Assembly (NCBI GenBank): GCA_903831655.1
Contig: CAIKYO010000053.1
Span: 1 to 38,755, forward strand
Reading direction: 5' to 3'
DNA: 38,755 nucleotides
Source: an uncultured Burkholderiales bacterium
Lineage (GTDB): Bacteria; Pseudomonadota; Gammaproteobacteria; Burkholderiales; Burkholderiaceae_C
The position numbers and the translations under genes are program-made. Below the pieces are notes generated by a model that ran no database searches, was not told the origin of the DNA, and saw only the letters and a program-made list of their open reading frames with translations. Each line of letters opens with the position of its first letter. The first letter of the stretch is position 1. Of the stretch, positions 1 through 7,978 are shown one piece after another.

Positions 1-965
1 GAAATTGGACCCTTTTGTCTGCTTGTTTTTGGGCTCTGGCAAGTGCTGCTCAAGCAGGAACGCCTTTGTTTGTTTTGAATTCCTTGGATGCAAACATCAG
101 TGTGATTGATCCTCAATCTTTGGAAGTTGTCAAAACCATTCCCACGGGCAAAGAGCCCCATCACTTGTACCTGACGCCGGATGAAAAAAGCATGATCGTG
201 GCCAATGCCGGTGGCGATTCACTCACCTTCATCGATCCCAAAACGGCCCAAGTCCAGCGTGTGGTTAAAGGGACATTGGATCCGTATCAATTGAGATTTT
301 CCCCAGACATGAAGTGGTTTGTGACCGTGGGTAACCGACTCAATCATGTGGACATCTACCGCTGGGATGGAGAGAATTTGAGTTTGGTCAAACGCATTGC
401 CTCTGACAAGACACCCAGTCACTTGTGGATCGACTCCAAGAGCACAACGGTTTATGCGACCATGCAAGACAGCGATGAATTGATCGCCATCGATTTGGCC
501 ACTCAAACGCTCAAGTGGCGCGTCAAAACAGGATCCACACCTGCGGATGTCTTTGGAACCTCGGATGACAAAAAGCTCTTGGTGGGGCTCACTGGAGGTC
601 ATGAGGTTCAAGTCTTTGATGTGAGCCAAGGGCCGGCCAAGCTCACTGGGTCGATTGCGACAGGGCTTGGAGCGCATGCCTTTAGAGCTTTGGGTGATGG
701 GTCGCATGTCTTGGTGAGCAACCGAGTTGCCAACACGGTGAGCGAGATTGATTTGAACACGCTCACCGTCACCAACACCTTCAAAGCACCTGGAGGGCCT
801 GATTGCATGGAGGTCTCCAGCGATCAAAAAACGCTCTACATTTCATCGCGGTGGATCAAAAAAATGTCCATCGTTGACATGAGCACTGGTAAATTGATCA
901 AGCAAGTGAGTGTGGGGCGCTCGCCCCATGGCATTTGGACCTTGGACCACGCCAAACGGTTTTGA
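1..965 (+). CDS. YVTN-family beta-propeller repeat protein, 5' partial
   Basis: This is probably a secreted or periplasmic beta-propeller. The protein consists of repeated blades of about 40 residues with recurring patterns such as 'NISVIDPQSLEVVKTIPTG', 'SPHGIW' and 'PHHLYLTPD', typical of YVTN/lactonase-like propellers. A hydrophobic stretch ending in 'ASAAQAG' looks like the end of a signal peptide. The frame stays open from base 3 to the left edge with no in-frame stop. The TTG at 15 would give only a stub of a signal peptide, so I judge that the true start lies outside the window. The stop is at 963-965, five bases before the next gene, which suggests co-transcription with the deacetylase. 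The ligand or enzymatic role cannot be told; propellers of this class often bind metals or act as scaffolds. Confidence 0.8.
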   Translation, partial: NWTLLSACFWALASAAQAGTPLFVLNSLDANISVIDPQSLEVVKTIPTGKEPHHLYLTPDEKSMIVANAGGDSLTFIDPKTAQVQRVVKGTLDPYQLRFSPDMKWFVTVGNRLNHVDIYRWDGENLSLVKRIASDKTPSHLWIDSKSTTVYATMQDSDELIAIDLATQTLKWRVKTGSTPADVFGTSDDKKLLVGLTGGHEVQVFDVSQGPAKLTGSIATGLGAHAFRALGDGSHVLVSNRVANTVSEIDLNTLTVTNTFKAPGGPDCMEVSSDQKTLYISSRWIKKMSIVDMSTGKLIKQVSVGRSPHGIWTLDHAKRF

Positions 966-970
966 GTCTT

Positions 971-1798
971 ATGCGCGCATTCTCTCTTTTGTTGTTCTTG
1001 AGTGCATGCAGTTGGCTCTGTCTGGGTGCACAGAGCCTGACTCCACCATCCAAGGAAGGCGTGACTCAAGCTTGCTCTCAGCCCTTGTACTTGACCTTTG
1101 ACACGGGGCACATGGGAGTGGCTCAGGGGATTGCTCAGGTGCTTCGAGAGGAGGGCGTGAGGGTCACTTTTTTTGTGGCCGATGAACCCACCCAAGAAGG
1201 AGACGGGACCTTGGGAGAGTCGTGGAAGGGGTGGTGGCAAGAGCGCGCAAGAGAGGGTCATGAGTTTGCCTCTCACACCGATCATCATGTGTATTGGCTC
1301 CAAGACATGCCCACTCCAAACGGGACCATGCGCTTCAAAGTTCGTGCCAGCGCAGGTCCCGATCAAGGCCGTGTGCGTGTCCTCACAGGGCAAGAATATT
1401 GCAACGCGGTTCAAGGCGCTCGCACTCGAATTGAATCCATCACGGGTAAAGCGGCTTTGCCCTTGTTTCGTGCACCAGGTGGTAAAACCTCTCCTGCTCT
1501 CTTGGCCCAAGCGCAGTCTTGTGGCTATCTGCATGTGGGCTGGAGTGATGCAGGTTTTTTGGGCGACGAGTTGCCCAGCGAGAAATTCTCTAACGCTCTT
1601 TTGTTAAGCAAAGCGCTTGCGCATATTCGCTCGGGTGATATTTTGATGGCCCACTTGGGGATATGGTCCAGGCACGATCCTTGGGCGCCTGCTGACTTAA
1701 AGCCTCTCATTGAGGGATTGAAAGCCAAGGGGTTTTGCTTTCGTACGCTCTCCGAGCATCCCTTTTATCGGTCGTGGATTGAAAAACACCCCGCTTAA
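971..1798 (+). CDS. Polysaccharide deacetylase (NodB domain), exported
   Basis: Predicted carbohydrate-esterase-4 type deacetylase acting in the envelope. I chose the ATG at 971 because it begins a clear signal peptide (MRAFSLLLFLSACSWLCLGA) just after the stop of the upstream gene; the frame is open back to 935. NodB motifs are visible in order: motif 1 as 'LTFDTG', motif 2 as 'SHTDHH', motif 3 around 'FRAPGGK', and a late histidine motif 'ILMAHLG'. The second aspartate of the usual TFDDG motif, a metal ligand in characterised members, is Thr here. The protein is 275 aa, a normal size for a single NodB domain. The substrate (peptidoglycan, exopolysaccharide or another acetylated sugar) cannot be inferred. 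It is likely in one transcript with the beta-propeller gene. Confidence 0.82.
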   Translation: MRAFSLLLFLSACSWLCLGAQSLTPPSKEGVTQACSQPLYLTFDTGHMGVAQGIAQVLREEGVRVTFFVADEPTQEGDGTLGESWKGWWQERAREGHEFASHTDHHVYWLQDMPTPNGTMRFKVRASAGPDQGRVRVLTGQEYCNAVQGARTRIESITGKAALPLFRAPGGKTSPALLAQAQSCGYLHVGWSDAGFLGDELPSEKFSNALLLSKALAHIRSGDILMAHLGIWSRHDPWAPADLKPLIEGLKAKGFCFRTLSEHPFYRSWIEKHPA

Positions 1799-1933
1799 AG
1801 GGCCCTTGATGATCGCTTTGCCACACGTCTTGCTGGGAAACGGTAAGATGATTTCATTGTCAGCGAGGATTCAAGTGAGTTTGAAGCCCTTAAGTTCTTG
1901 GCAAGCCTTGGTCAATAGATAGAGAAGTCGCAC

Positions 1934-2896
1934 ATGTTCGAAGCTTGGCTTGATTTTTATGCACGCGCCTCTGATGCCTTGCTCGAAGGCGTGGTGCAGC
2001 CGATGCTCTTTACCTTGCATTTGGGGGGCTGGGTTGAAGACGCTTACTCGGTTTGCGATGGTTTGGTTATGGGTATCTTGCAACTCCTCCTCATGGTGGC
2101 TCTTTTTACGCCGTTGGAGCGCTTTTGGCCTGCCGAGAAGGAGCAAGACCGCTCTCAGGTTTTGGTTGATGTGATCTACACGCTGATTCACAGATTGGGT
2201 CTATTTAGATTGGTCTTTTTTTTGATCTTCAATTGGCCTATCGATTATTTGTGGGGTCACTTGCGTGTTTTGGGCGTCCCAACACTGCAACTCGATGATT
2301 GGGTGCCTGGGGCGAACGAGCATCCAGTGCTTGGTTTTTTGTTTTATTTGGTCGTTTTTGATTTTGTTGGCTATTGGCTTCACCGCGCTCAGCATCAGTG
2401 GAATTGGTGGTGGTCGCTTCACTCGCTTCATCACTCCCAGCAAAGCATGACTTATTGGAGTGACAGCAGAAATCATTTGCTAGATGATGCAATCATGGGA
2501 CTCTTGGGTGTGGTTTTGGCTCAATGCTTTGGCATGCCCCCCTCTCAATTTGTGGTTTTAATTGCCTTGACTCAAATCTCTCAAAGTTTTCAGCACGCCA
2601 ACGTTCGCCTGAGCCTAGGCCCATGGTTAGAGAGGGTGTGGGTGAGTCCTCGCTTTCACCGATATCACCACAGCGTTGGGGGCGGTCATGAGTTTGAGAG
2701 TGGTGTGCTTGGCGGGCACAACTTTGGGGTGCTTTTGCCTTGGTGGGACATCTGTTTTGGCACTGCTAATTTTGAAGACCGCTTTGATCCAACGGGAATT
2801 CGAGACCAAGTGGAGGGTGGTGTTCAGTACGGCCGTGGTTTTTGGTCACAACAAGCCCTGGGTCTGAAGCGGATGGTGCAGGCATTGCGAAAATAG
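1934..2896 (+). CDS. Sterol desaturase / fatty acid hydroxylase family membrane protein
   Basis: Predicted integral-membrane di-iron oxygenase of the fatty-acid-hydroxylase superfamily. Several hydrophobic helices flank the histidine boxes: 'HRAQH' near residue 150, 'HSLHHS' shortly after, and 'RYHHS' near residue 245. These His clusters bind the two irons in the family and face the cytoplasm. The 320-aa length is normal. The ATG at 1934 is preceded by a purine-rich stretch (gatagagaag). The substrate is unknown; bacterial relatives act on lipids, carotenoids or hopanoid-like molecules, and none of the neighbours narrows this. A 135-base gap separates it from the deacetylase, so it may have its own promoter. 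Confidence 0.85.
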   Translation: MFEAWLDFYARASDALLEGVVQPMLFTLHLGGWVEDAYSVCDGLVMGILQLLLMVALFTPLERFWPAEKEQDRSQVLVDVIYTLIHRLGLFRLVFFLIFNWPIDYLWGHLRVLGVPTLQLDDWVPGANEHPVLGFLFYLVVFDFVGYWLHRAQHQWNWWWSLHSLHHSQQSMTYWSDSRNHLLDDAIMGLLGVVLAQCFGMPPSQFVVLIALTQISQSFQHANVRLSLGPWLERVWVSPRFHRYHHSVGGGHEFESGVLGGHNFGVLLPWWDICFGTANFEDRFDPTGIRDQVEGGVQYGRGFWSQQALGLKRMVQALRK

Positions 2897-3049
2897 CCAG
2901 ACCTTGGGACAAAAGCCAACAGGCCTCTGGGCTGGGGAGGAGCGGGTCCAGACCTGGTGTGGTGTCATTTGAGTGCTTTTCGTGCGAAATTTGCGCTGGG
3001 GCTTAAAATAGTAGTCTGATACTTTTTTTACCCAACATTTAGGCCTTTT

Positions 3050-4342
3050 GTGTCTGTACCGCCCAACCCCAATCCCTCCCCACAGCCCCAGAGTTCTCTT
3101 GAGACTCAGCCAGAGCCAAAACTTCGCGATTTGTTCTCCAATGGCATCTTCATGCGCTACTGGTCTTCCAGAGTTGCAGCAGGCATTGCCTCTCAAATGT
3201 TCGAGGTTGCACTGGCTTGGCAAATGTACCAACTTACATCGAGCGCTTGGGACTTGGGATTGGTGGGTCTTTATCAATTCTTACCTGCGTTGGCTTTGAC
3301 TTTGGTGGCTGGGCATGTGGCCGATCGATTTCCCCGAGAGAAAATCATATTGCTCACTTGGATCTGTCAAGGTCTCGTGGTTTTACTGGTTTTGGTTGCA
3401 TTGCAAGAGGGCTTTTTAACTCGATCGCTCCTCTTGGGTGTTTCATTGGCTTTGGGTGTGTTCAGGGCTTTTCAAAGCACCGCTCAACAGGCCTTGCTAC
3501 CGAGTTTGGTTGATCACGATATTTTGCCCAGAGCGACTGCGCTCAACTCCATGGGCTACCAAGCCAGCGTGATGGCGGGGCCAGCGATGGGTGGATTGTT
3601 GTTTGCCATCAATGCATCCACGGTTTACTCCGCATGTTTTGTCCTTTATTTGTTGTCTGGCTTTTGGCTTTGGGGCTTAAAGAGCAAACCACTGGCTCAT
3701 GCCAATGAACCCGTGACGATTGAGTCTGTGTTGGCTGGGGTGGTCTTTGTTTGGAAGAAGAAAACCATTTTGGGCTCAATGTCATTGGACTTGTTTGCGG
3801 TTCTCTTAGGGGGTGCCACTGCACTTTTACCCATCTACGCAAAAGACATCTTGCACACAGGCGCTTGGGGTTTGGGGCTGCTGCGTGCTTCCCCTGCTGT
3901 GGGTGCCCTGATCATGTCTTTGTGCTTAGCGCATTGGCCACTGACTCACAAAGTGGGACAAAAACTTCTTCTGGCCGTGGGTGTATTTGGTTTGTCGATC
4001 ATCATTTTTGGACTCTCGCATGTCTTTTGGATTTCAATGATCGCTTTGATGGTGAGCGGAGCAGCGGACATGGTGAGTGTGGTGATTCGTCTGACCTTGG
4101 TGCAGATGGATACACCAGAGAGCATGAGGGGGCGTGTTTCTGCCGTCAATTCTGTCTTCATTGGTGCGAGCAATGAGTTGGGTGAATTTGAATCAGGTGC
4201 AACTGCCGCTTGGTTCGGGAGTGTGGAGTCGGTGATCATTGGTGGTTTGGGCACCATGTTGGTGGCAGTGATGTGGCGCTTTTTATTCAAAGAGCTCTAC
4301 CAGCGCGATCAGTTGCGAAATGACCCCGCGCCAAGCGCCTGA
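3050..4342 (+). CDS. MFS transporter, EntS/MFS_3-like exporter
   Basis: A 430-aa protein with about 12 hydrophobic segments and the family A-motif region 'GHVADRFPREK' after the second helix. It resembles the MFS_3 group that includes enterobactin exporter EntS and macrolide exporters: the FxxxAxxxQ-like patterns and the 'LPSLVDHDILPRATALNS' loop are typical. It begins with GTG at 3050, an AGG lying six bases upstream. The first 30 residues are proline-rich and soluble, so a later start cannot be excluded. It probably exports a small molecule across the inner membrane by proton antiport; the substrate is unknown. It converges with ureD (19-base gap between stops). Confidence 0.8.
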   Translation: MSVPPNPNPSPQPQSSLETQPEPKLRDLFSNGIFMRYWSSRVAAGIASQMFEVALAWQMYQLTSSAWDLGLVGLYQFLPALALTLVAGHVADRFPREKIILLTWICQGLVVLLVLVALQEGFLTRSLLLGVSLALGVFRAFQSTAQQALLPSLVDHDILPRATALNSMGYQASVMAGPAMGGLLFAINASTVYSACFVLYLLSGFWLWGLKSKPLAHANEPVTIESVLAGVVFVWKKKTILGSMSLDLFAVLLGGATALLPIYAKDILHTGAWGLGLLRASPAVGALIMSLCLAHWPLTHKVGQKLLLAVGVFGLSIIIFGLSHVFWISMIALMVSGAADMVSVVIRLTLVQMDTPESMRGRVSAVNSVFIGASNELGEFESGATAAWFGSVESVIIGGLGTMLVAVMWRFLFKELYQRDQLRNDPAPSA

Positions 4343-4361
4343 TGCACATGGACCCAAGGCT

Positions 4362-5189
4362 CTAAGAAGCCCAAATCCTCGGTTGGGTCGTGGGCATGTG
4401 CCACCACGACTCACGCCACAATTTCCAAATGCGTTTTAACAAGTTGAGATTGGCCTCAACGTCTTTGCTGAGCACGCGCACCACGATCACTTGAGGGTTG
4501 GGGGAGGTAACGCCCGCCAAGAGTTCACTGTGAAGGGGTTCCATGGCCAACTTGGCCAAGTCTATGTGACGCGAGACCAATTGCACATCAAAGGGCGAGC
4601 CTTGCGCCATGACCAGGGTTCCCATGCATTTTTTACCCGCCAGACCCAGTGGGCTTTGAAGGAGTCGCTCATCGCTGGCATGAATGCTGGCTTTGTCTAG
4701 CCATGTTTGATGGATCTCAAAGTGTTGTGAGAAAACACCCTGTGTAAATGGCAAGTTCGCACCCGGCAATCCAAGTTGAGTCACATCCCAGGCCAACATC
4801 TGTGCTTGAGGCTCGAGTGTGAAATGCATGTGGTTCAGGGCGTGGCAGCGGTTGTAGGCGATGCTCTCCAAAGGCAACCACTCCAGTCTGGCGTGTTGCC
4901 CAACATGGGCCCTCATGCTTTGAGTTGCCAGCAAATCCTCAGACCCATAAAAGCGCGTTGCACCGGGAGTGGTCACCAGTGCATGACTGTGTTGGCCCAA
5001 CTCAAGTTCAATTTGTAAGGTGTCTCCCCCCACCAGTCCGCTTGGGGGGTGCACCAGCACGTTGTGACAAACGCTGGGGTCCTCGGGGTAGAGGCTTTTG
5101 AGAATTCGAAGCGGACCCTCGTGCGAGTCCCTCACCACCGTTTTAGGGGCTTGGAACTCGTACTTGAGGTTCAGTTTGGCCAGCCACAC
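4362..5189 (-). CDS. ureD: Urease accessory protein UreD (UreH), isolated from other urease genes
   Basis: UreD forms the UreD-UreF-UreG complex that delivers nickel to apo-urease. The 275 residues match the family along the whole length: 'GPLRILKSLYPED', 'CHNVLVHPPSGLVGGD' and 'ALVTTPGATRFYGS' are the hallmark N-terminal blocks, and 'ARLEWLPLESIAYN' follows. It starts with GTG at 5189, ten bases after the stop of the potassium-channel gene, so the two are probably co-transcribed. In most beta-proteobacteria ureD directly precedes ureABC; here the next gene is a convergent MFS transporter and no ureA, B, C, E, F or G lies in the window. The protein is not visibly degraded. Urease would release ammonia from urea made downstream of purine breakdown, which links it loosely to the purine island. 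Confidence 0.9.
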   Translation of the reverse strand: MWLAKLNLKYEFQAPKTVVRDSHEGPLRILKSLYPEDPSVCHNVLVHPPSGLVGGDTLQIELELGQHSHALVTTPGATRFYGSEDLLATQSMRAHVGQHARLEWLPLESIAYNRCHALNHMHFTLEPQAQMLAWDVTQLGLPGANLPFTQGVFSQHFEIHQTWLDKASIHASDERLLQSPLGLAGKKCMGTLVMAQGSPFDVQLVSRHIDLAKLAMEPLHSELLAGVTSPNPQVIVVRVLSKDVEANLNLLKRIWKLWRESWWHMPTTQPRIWAS

Positions 5190-5199
5190 AGATCAAATT

Positions 5200-6945
5200 T
5201 CAAGTCGGTGCTGTGGGTGTTGGAGGGGGCGTTGCAGAGTGAGGGGCCTCTTGTTGTAAAGACGCGGCATGCATTTGCGCCTCATGAGTTGCCGTTTGAG
5301 CCGCGAGCTCTTTGGGATTGGCGTCGTGGAGCAAATTCCAAAGTGCAAACTCGGTTTGGGTCAACCTGTCTTGAGCTCGGGCAATGGCCTCGAATTTCTC
5401 GCGGTCAGTCAATATGCCCAGTTGTCGAATTTGAGAAACAAGCCCTTTGTAGTGCTCCACTGCAATTTCGGGCAGCTCAGCAATTCGGTTGAGCGACATG
5501 TGAGCATGAGCCTCATCTCGTGTGTTTTGCTCCTCAATGGCGCGGTCCAAGAGACGCTCAATTTCATGTTCGCTCAGGTGCAAACGCTTGGCTTCACGTT
5601 TGATTTTTTCACTGTCCTCTTCCGAAATATTTCCAGCAGCCAAGATTTTGAACAACTCGTCTTTGAGCTCCTCTCGCTCAATGACCAATTGATCGCTGAA
5701 GGCAGAGGACAAAAGGGCTGCAGGGATGGCAAAAATACCAATGCCAATCAAGGCCAAGATGATGGTCATGAAGCGGCCTGCTGGCGTCATGGGGGTGATG
5801 TCACCGTAGCCCACAGAGGCCAGCGTGATCACAGCCCAATACACCGCTTGAGGAATGTTCTCGAACTTGTCGGGCTGCGCATCGTGTTCAAACAAGTAAC
5901 CTAGCGATGCGGTGAGCACCACCAAGAGCATCATCACAAAGCCAGCTGCCGCCATGACAGGCCATTCCCTGGCAATCACTTTGGAGAGAGTTGCTGTGGC
6001 ACCGGTGTAGCGTGTGAGTTTTAAGAGCCTGAGTAGCCTGAAGACTCGCAAAAAGCGCAGATCAAACAAGTGGTGCAAGAACACTTCCAAGAAGAAGGGG
6101 ACCACCGCCAAAAAGTCGATCACAGAAGATGTGTTCTTGGCTTGCTTGAGTCTTCCAATGATCCAGTGTTGGTATTGGGGCTCTTCCACACAACAATACA
6201 TGCGCATCACGTACTCAAGTGTGAAGATGGTCACAGCCACCGTGTCGAGCAGGATGAACTCAAGGTTCAAGATGTAGTGAATGCCTTGAACCGATTCCAA
6301 AATCACAGCGATCACGGAGATCACCACCCACACCACGATGAAGCTGTCAAAGAGGTCGTGCAACTCGCCACCAAAGTCGGAGGGAAAGACCAGGGCATGG
6401 ACCTTTTGTCTAAAGGTGCGGCCACGGTTGACTTCGATAAAGGTTTTGATGGCAGGAATCAACACCCTAAAGAGTTTGAGCATCCTGAGCAATCTGAGGA
6501 ATCGCAGCACACGCAAGTCAATGGGGATGAACGCCTGAAAGTAAAAGGGCGCCACCGCAAAGAAGTCAATCAATGCAAAGGGACTGAAGATGTAGCGCAA
6601 GCGAGGGAGCTTTTTGGTCGAAAACTCCTCGTCCTCGGGGGCCAAATAAAAGCGCAGGAAATACTCAACTGTGAAGACGATGACGGAGAACACGTCAAAA
6701 ATGTGGAAGTATCCCTTGTTGGGCTCAAATACAGCGGGAACGTGCTCAAAGAGCATGGCAAAGAGGTTGGCCAAAATCAAAAGGCCAATCCAATTTTCAA
6801 CTTCCTTGTGGTAATTGGTTTCGTACTTGGGGTTCAACAACCAGTTGTACAGAAACTTTCTAACCCCCAGGCCTGAGGGGATAACTTCTTCGTGAACATG
6901 GGTTTTGCCGCGAAGCAAAGCGCGCATTTGATCGACTGAGTCCAT
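5200..6945 (-). CDS. Potassium channel with two tandem voltage-sensor domains and one pore
   Basis: A 581-aa inner-membrane protein. Voltage sensor 1: S1 about 51-68, S2 about 80-100 with E94, S3 about 118-138 with D127, S4 about 143-165 with R145, R148, R151, R154, K157 and R160 spaced every third residue. No pore follows; a 30-residue linker leads to voltage sensor 2: S1 about 200-220, S2 about 231-252 with E244, S3 about 272-292 with D277, S4 about 295-318 with R297, R300, R303, R306, K309 and R312. Then S5 about 327-352, pore helix, the potassium filter 'TLASVGYGD' at 374-382, and S6 about 390-415. The tail (420-560) is charged and helical, then Pro/Thr-rich. Ordinary Kv channels have one sensor per pore, and two-pore channels have two of each. 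It is read from 6945, 11 bases after the unknown membrane protein, and precedes ureD. Confidence 0.88.
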   Translation of the reverse strand: MDSVDQMRALLRGKTHVHEEVIPSGLGVRKFLYNWLLNPKYETNYHKEVENWIGLLILANLFAMLFEHVPAVFEPNKGYFHIFDVFSVIVFTVEYFLRFYLAPEDEEFSTKKLPRLRYIFSPFALIDFFAVAPFYFQAFIPIDLRVLRFLRLLRMLKLFRVLIPAIKTFIEVNRGRTFRQKVHALVFPSDFGGELHDLFDSFIVVWVVISVIAVILESVQGIHYILNLEFILLDTVAVTIFTLEYVMRMYCCVEEPQYQHWIIGRLKQAKNTSSVIDFLAVVPFFLEVFLHHLFDLRFLRVFRLLRLLKLTRYTGATATLSKVIAREWPVMAAAGFVMMLLVVLTASLGYLFEHDAQPDKFENIPQAVYWAVITLASVGYGDITPMTPAGRFMTIILALIGIGIFAIPAALLSSAFSDQLVIEREELKDELFKILAAGNISEEDSEKIKREAKRLHLSEHEIERLLDRAIEEQNTRDEAHAHMSLNRIAELPEIAVEHYKGLVSQIRQLGILTDREKFEAIARAQDRLTQTEFALWNLLHDANPKELAAQTATHEAQMHAASLQQEAPHSATPPPTPTAPT

Positions 6946-6956
6946 GGTGTGTTTCC

Positions 6957-7694
6957 TTAGAATTCGATGTCAGCAACGTGAATGGGGTATGAGCCCTTGT
7001 CACAAATGGTCACGCTGATTTGAAGTTTTTGTTCAATGGAGTCACTCTCTTGCAAGTCCTCGAGAAAGGTGGGCGTTGGAGAGCCGGGAGGAGTGGGGCT
7101 GATTTTGTTGAAAACCATGGCGCCAGCCAAATTGATGTCTGAGGGGTCACACTTGTTGGCAAAGGTCAAAGGCCCGTTGGTAAAGGGGTTGTAGAGTTTG
7201 ACCAAAGGTCCATTCTCAGTGGTAAGGGCTTTTAAACATCCGCCCCAAGTCTTTGCCGTGCTGGCAGGTGCTGCTGCGGGGGCCTCTGATTTTGCATTTT
7301 CTGCAGGTGCTTCTGCGCTGGGTTGAGCAGCAGCTTGTGTGGCCATCGCACTGGATTTGTCCGCCACCACCTCGCTCTCGCCTTCTCCCAGCGCTTTCTC
7401 AGAGTTCAAAGCCTGGGGTTCCTCTGTCTTGGGAGGTGGCATGAGGGTGTTGGGGCCACCACAGGCCGCAACTTCAAAATCGGTGTCCATTCTTTTGGCG
7501 GAGGCTTGGGTGAACCAATTGGCAAAGGCCTCACCATTTTCTTTTGAGATCTCCGTTTTCATGCCCTCTTCGTAAGAGAGCACTCCCACGTAGGCTGTGC
7601 CCACGATCACCAAGACGATGGAGCATAAAAACAAAAAATCCGAAAAAAAGAAAGTTTTCGAATTTTTGGGGTTGCTGTTGTTTGGGTTATCCAT
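6957..7694 (-). CDS. Unknown single-pass membrane protein next to the channel
   Basis: I do not recognise this 245-aa protein. It has a short polar N-terminus, one hydrophobic helix at about residues 17-37, a short region to about 90, an Ala/Pro/Glu-rich low-complexity linker at about 91-148, and a C-terminal domain at about 149-245. Apart from one cysteine in the helix there are four (C78, C153, C182, C231), an even number compatible with disulfides if the bulk lies in the periplasm. Lys residues before the helix favour an inside N-terminus. The stop lies 11 bases before the start of the tandem-sensor channel, so they very likely share a transcript. A role as an accessory or sensor subunit of the channel is inference from position only. 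Confidence 0.7.
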   Translation of the reverse strand: MDNPNNSNPKNSKTFFFSDFLFLCSIVLVIVGTAYVGVLSYEEGMKTEISKENGEAFANWFTQASAKRMDTDFEVAACGGPNTLMPPPKTEEPQALNSEKALGEGESEVVADKSSAMATQAAAQPSAEAPAENAKSEAPAAAPASTAKTWGGCLKALTTENGPLVKLYNPFTNGPLTFANKCDPSDINLAGAMVFNKISPTPPGSPTPTFLEDLQESDSIEQKLQISVTICDKGSYPIHVADIEF

Positions 7695-7821
7695 GTGTAT
7701 TCCAAATGGGCAAAGGTGAGGAGGTCCTGGACTGATTCAATGAAGAACAGGTTCGACAAGGAAAGGTGAGCAACAAAGAGACGGCCGACCGATGGCCCCT
7801 CAAAAATCAAAGACCGATTCT

Positions 7822-7844
7822 ATGGAAAAAAACCGCTTTTCCAT
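7822..7844. repeat. Inverted repeat in the 284-base gap between the channel operon and the ABC operon
   Basis: Perfect 8-base arms ATGGAAAA (7822-7829) and TTTTCCAT (7837-7844) with a 7-base loop. A second small palindrome, GACCT-TC-AGGTC, lies at 7874-7885. Both lie downstream of the minus-strand ABC permease and upstream of the minus-strand membrane-protein gene. The larger one could be part of a terminator for the ABC operon (read on minus it contains a T run inside the stem) or an operator for the next operon. A TAGAAT hexamer on minus lies just past the repeat. The rest of 7695-7978 shows no gene. Confidence 0.4.
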
Positions 7845-7978
7845 CAAAAATGTAAGATTAAGTGTCTTATTTTGACCTTCAGGTCTCGTAAAACCAGTAA
7901 CGCTCTTAATTGCGTTGCAGCTCGTGGTTCAATGGCAGAGAACAAATCGAGAACAACATTGAGAGGAGTCGCTCTTGA

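Noticed and set aside
6070-6876. 268-codon open frame on + opposite the channel gene
   Set aside because: Mirror of the channel coding sequence; highly charged, without domain, start signal or promoter.
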